Source: Accumulibacter sp. (GTDB lineage Bacteria; Pseudomonadota; Gammaproteobacteria; Burkholderiales; Rhodocyclaceae). Taken from it: DNA of 14,557 nt. Under the pieces are notes generated by a model. That model searched no databases. It was not told where the DNA came from and worked only from the letters and a program-made list of their open reading frames with translations. The stretch covers positions 1 through 14,557 of the forward strand of contig JAISDL010000216.1 of NCBI GenBank assembly GCA_031264825.1, written 5' to 3'. A program made the position numbers and the translations under genes. Every line of letters begins with the position of its first letter. The first letter of the stretch is position 1. Below are positions 13,985 to 14,557 of this stretch, piece by piece.

Positions 13985-14557
13985 ATGATAAAAGAATTCA
14001 AAACGCTTGCGGCGTCGGTCGCCACTGTTTTTCTGTTGGTCTCCGCTTCCGCCGCCGCTGAAAAACTGATCGTCGGCGCGACGCCCGTTCCGCACGCCGA
14101 GATTCTCGAATTCGTCAAGCCGCTCCTTGCAAAGCGGGGCGTTTCGCTTGAGGTCAAGGTCTTCACCGACTACGTCCAGCCCAACCTGCAAGTCGCTCAG
14201 AAAAACCTCGACGCCAATTATTTTCAGCACACGCCCTACCTGGGTGAATTCAACAGAGGCCGGGGAACGCGCCTCGTCGCCGTCGTCGGCGTTCATGTCG
14301 AGCCTTTCGGCGCGTATTCGAAAAAGATAAGCCGTCTGGACGATCTGGCCGTCGGCGCGACGGTCGCCGTGCCCAACGATGCGACCAACGGCGGACGAGC
14401 GCTTCTGCTCCTGGCGGCGCACAAGGTGATCGAGTTGAAAGACGCGGCGCATATCACGGCGACATTACGCGACATTGCCGCGAATCCCAAAAAACTCAAA
14501 TTCCGCGAGCTTGAAGCCGCGACGCTCCCGCGCGTGATCGACCAAGTGGACCTGGCG
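13985..14557 (+). CDS. metQ: Methionine-binding protein MetQ, 3' end cut by window edge
   Basis: MetQ captures methionine in the periplasm and delivers it to MetNI. 191 codons are visible out of a usual 260-275. Residues 1-25 are a signal peptide (Lys3/Lys6, hydrophobic core, then 'SASAAAE'), with the mature part starting 'KLIVGATPVPHAEILEFVKP'. Family motifs follow: 'LQVAQKNLDANYFQHTPYL' (about 62-80), 'YSKKISRLDDLAVGATVAVP' and 'NDATNGGRALLLLA'. There is no lipobox cysteine, so unlike E. coli MetQ this one looks secreted through signal peptidase I rather than lipidated. AAAAGGA sits seven bases before the ATG at 13985. The gene follows metI by 114 bases with a hairpin between. Confidence 0.95.
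   Translation, partial: MIKEFKTLAASVATVFLLVSASAAAEKLIVGATPVPHAEILEFVKPLLAKRGVSLEVKVFTDYVQPNLQVAQKNLDANYFQHTPYLGEFNRGRGTRLVAVVGVHVEPFGAYSKKISRLDDLAVGATVAVPNDATNGGRALLLLAAHKVIELKDAAHITATLRDIAANPKKLKFRELEAATLPRVIDQVDLA

Overview
The window is GC-rich (roughly 60 percent by eye) and fits a betaproteobacterium. Two things point there: the gene order leuS-lptE-holA-proA, and a LeuRS whose zinc-knuckle cysteines are replaced, as I recall for Neisseria-type LeuRS. This placement is an inference. I see no plasmid, phage, insertion-sequence, CRISPR, rRNA or tRNA signal.

Layout. Everything from position 1 to 11828 is on the minus strand. In transcription order it runs: galE, two GT2 glycosyltransferases, a truncated Rossmann-fold gene, a putative Na+/H+ antiporter, leuS, lptE, holA, proA, ogt, xerD and ybaK (its 3' end lies off the left edge). 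From about 12192 to the right edge a divergent plus-strand operon, metN-metI-metQ, encodes a methionine ABC importer (metQ is cut by the window end). The 363-base gap between galE and metN holds the divergent control region.

Functional groups. (1) galE and the two glycosyltransferases look like the end of a surface-polysaccharide (LPS or EPS) operon. The genes are packed with 4-base stop/start overlaps. The last gene is a 53-codon stub, so the operon has lost its distal part. (2) leuS-lptE-holA-proA is a housekeeping block: leucyl-tRNA charging, LPS export, clamp-loader delta subunit and proline synthesis. (3) ogt-xerD-ybaK covers DNA alkylation repair, chromosome dimer resolution and tRNA proofreading, with short gaps or overlaps. 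(4) metNIQ imports methionine.

The coding content is ordinary and I find no convincing new multi-gene system. The most unusual object is non-coding: a roughly 145-base imperfect palindrome between holA and proA, built of degenerate 7-base units. It would fold into a long hairpin in the proA leader. Other points worth a look are the truncated Rossmann gene, an abrupt AT-rich segment inside one glycosyltransferase gene, and two clean hairpins in the met operon region.
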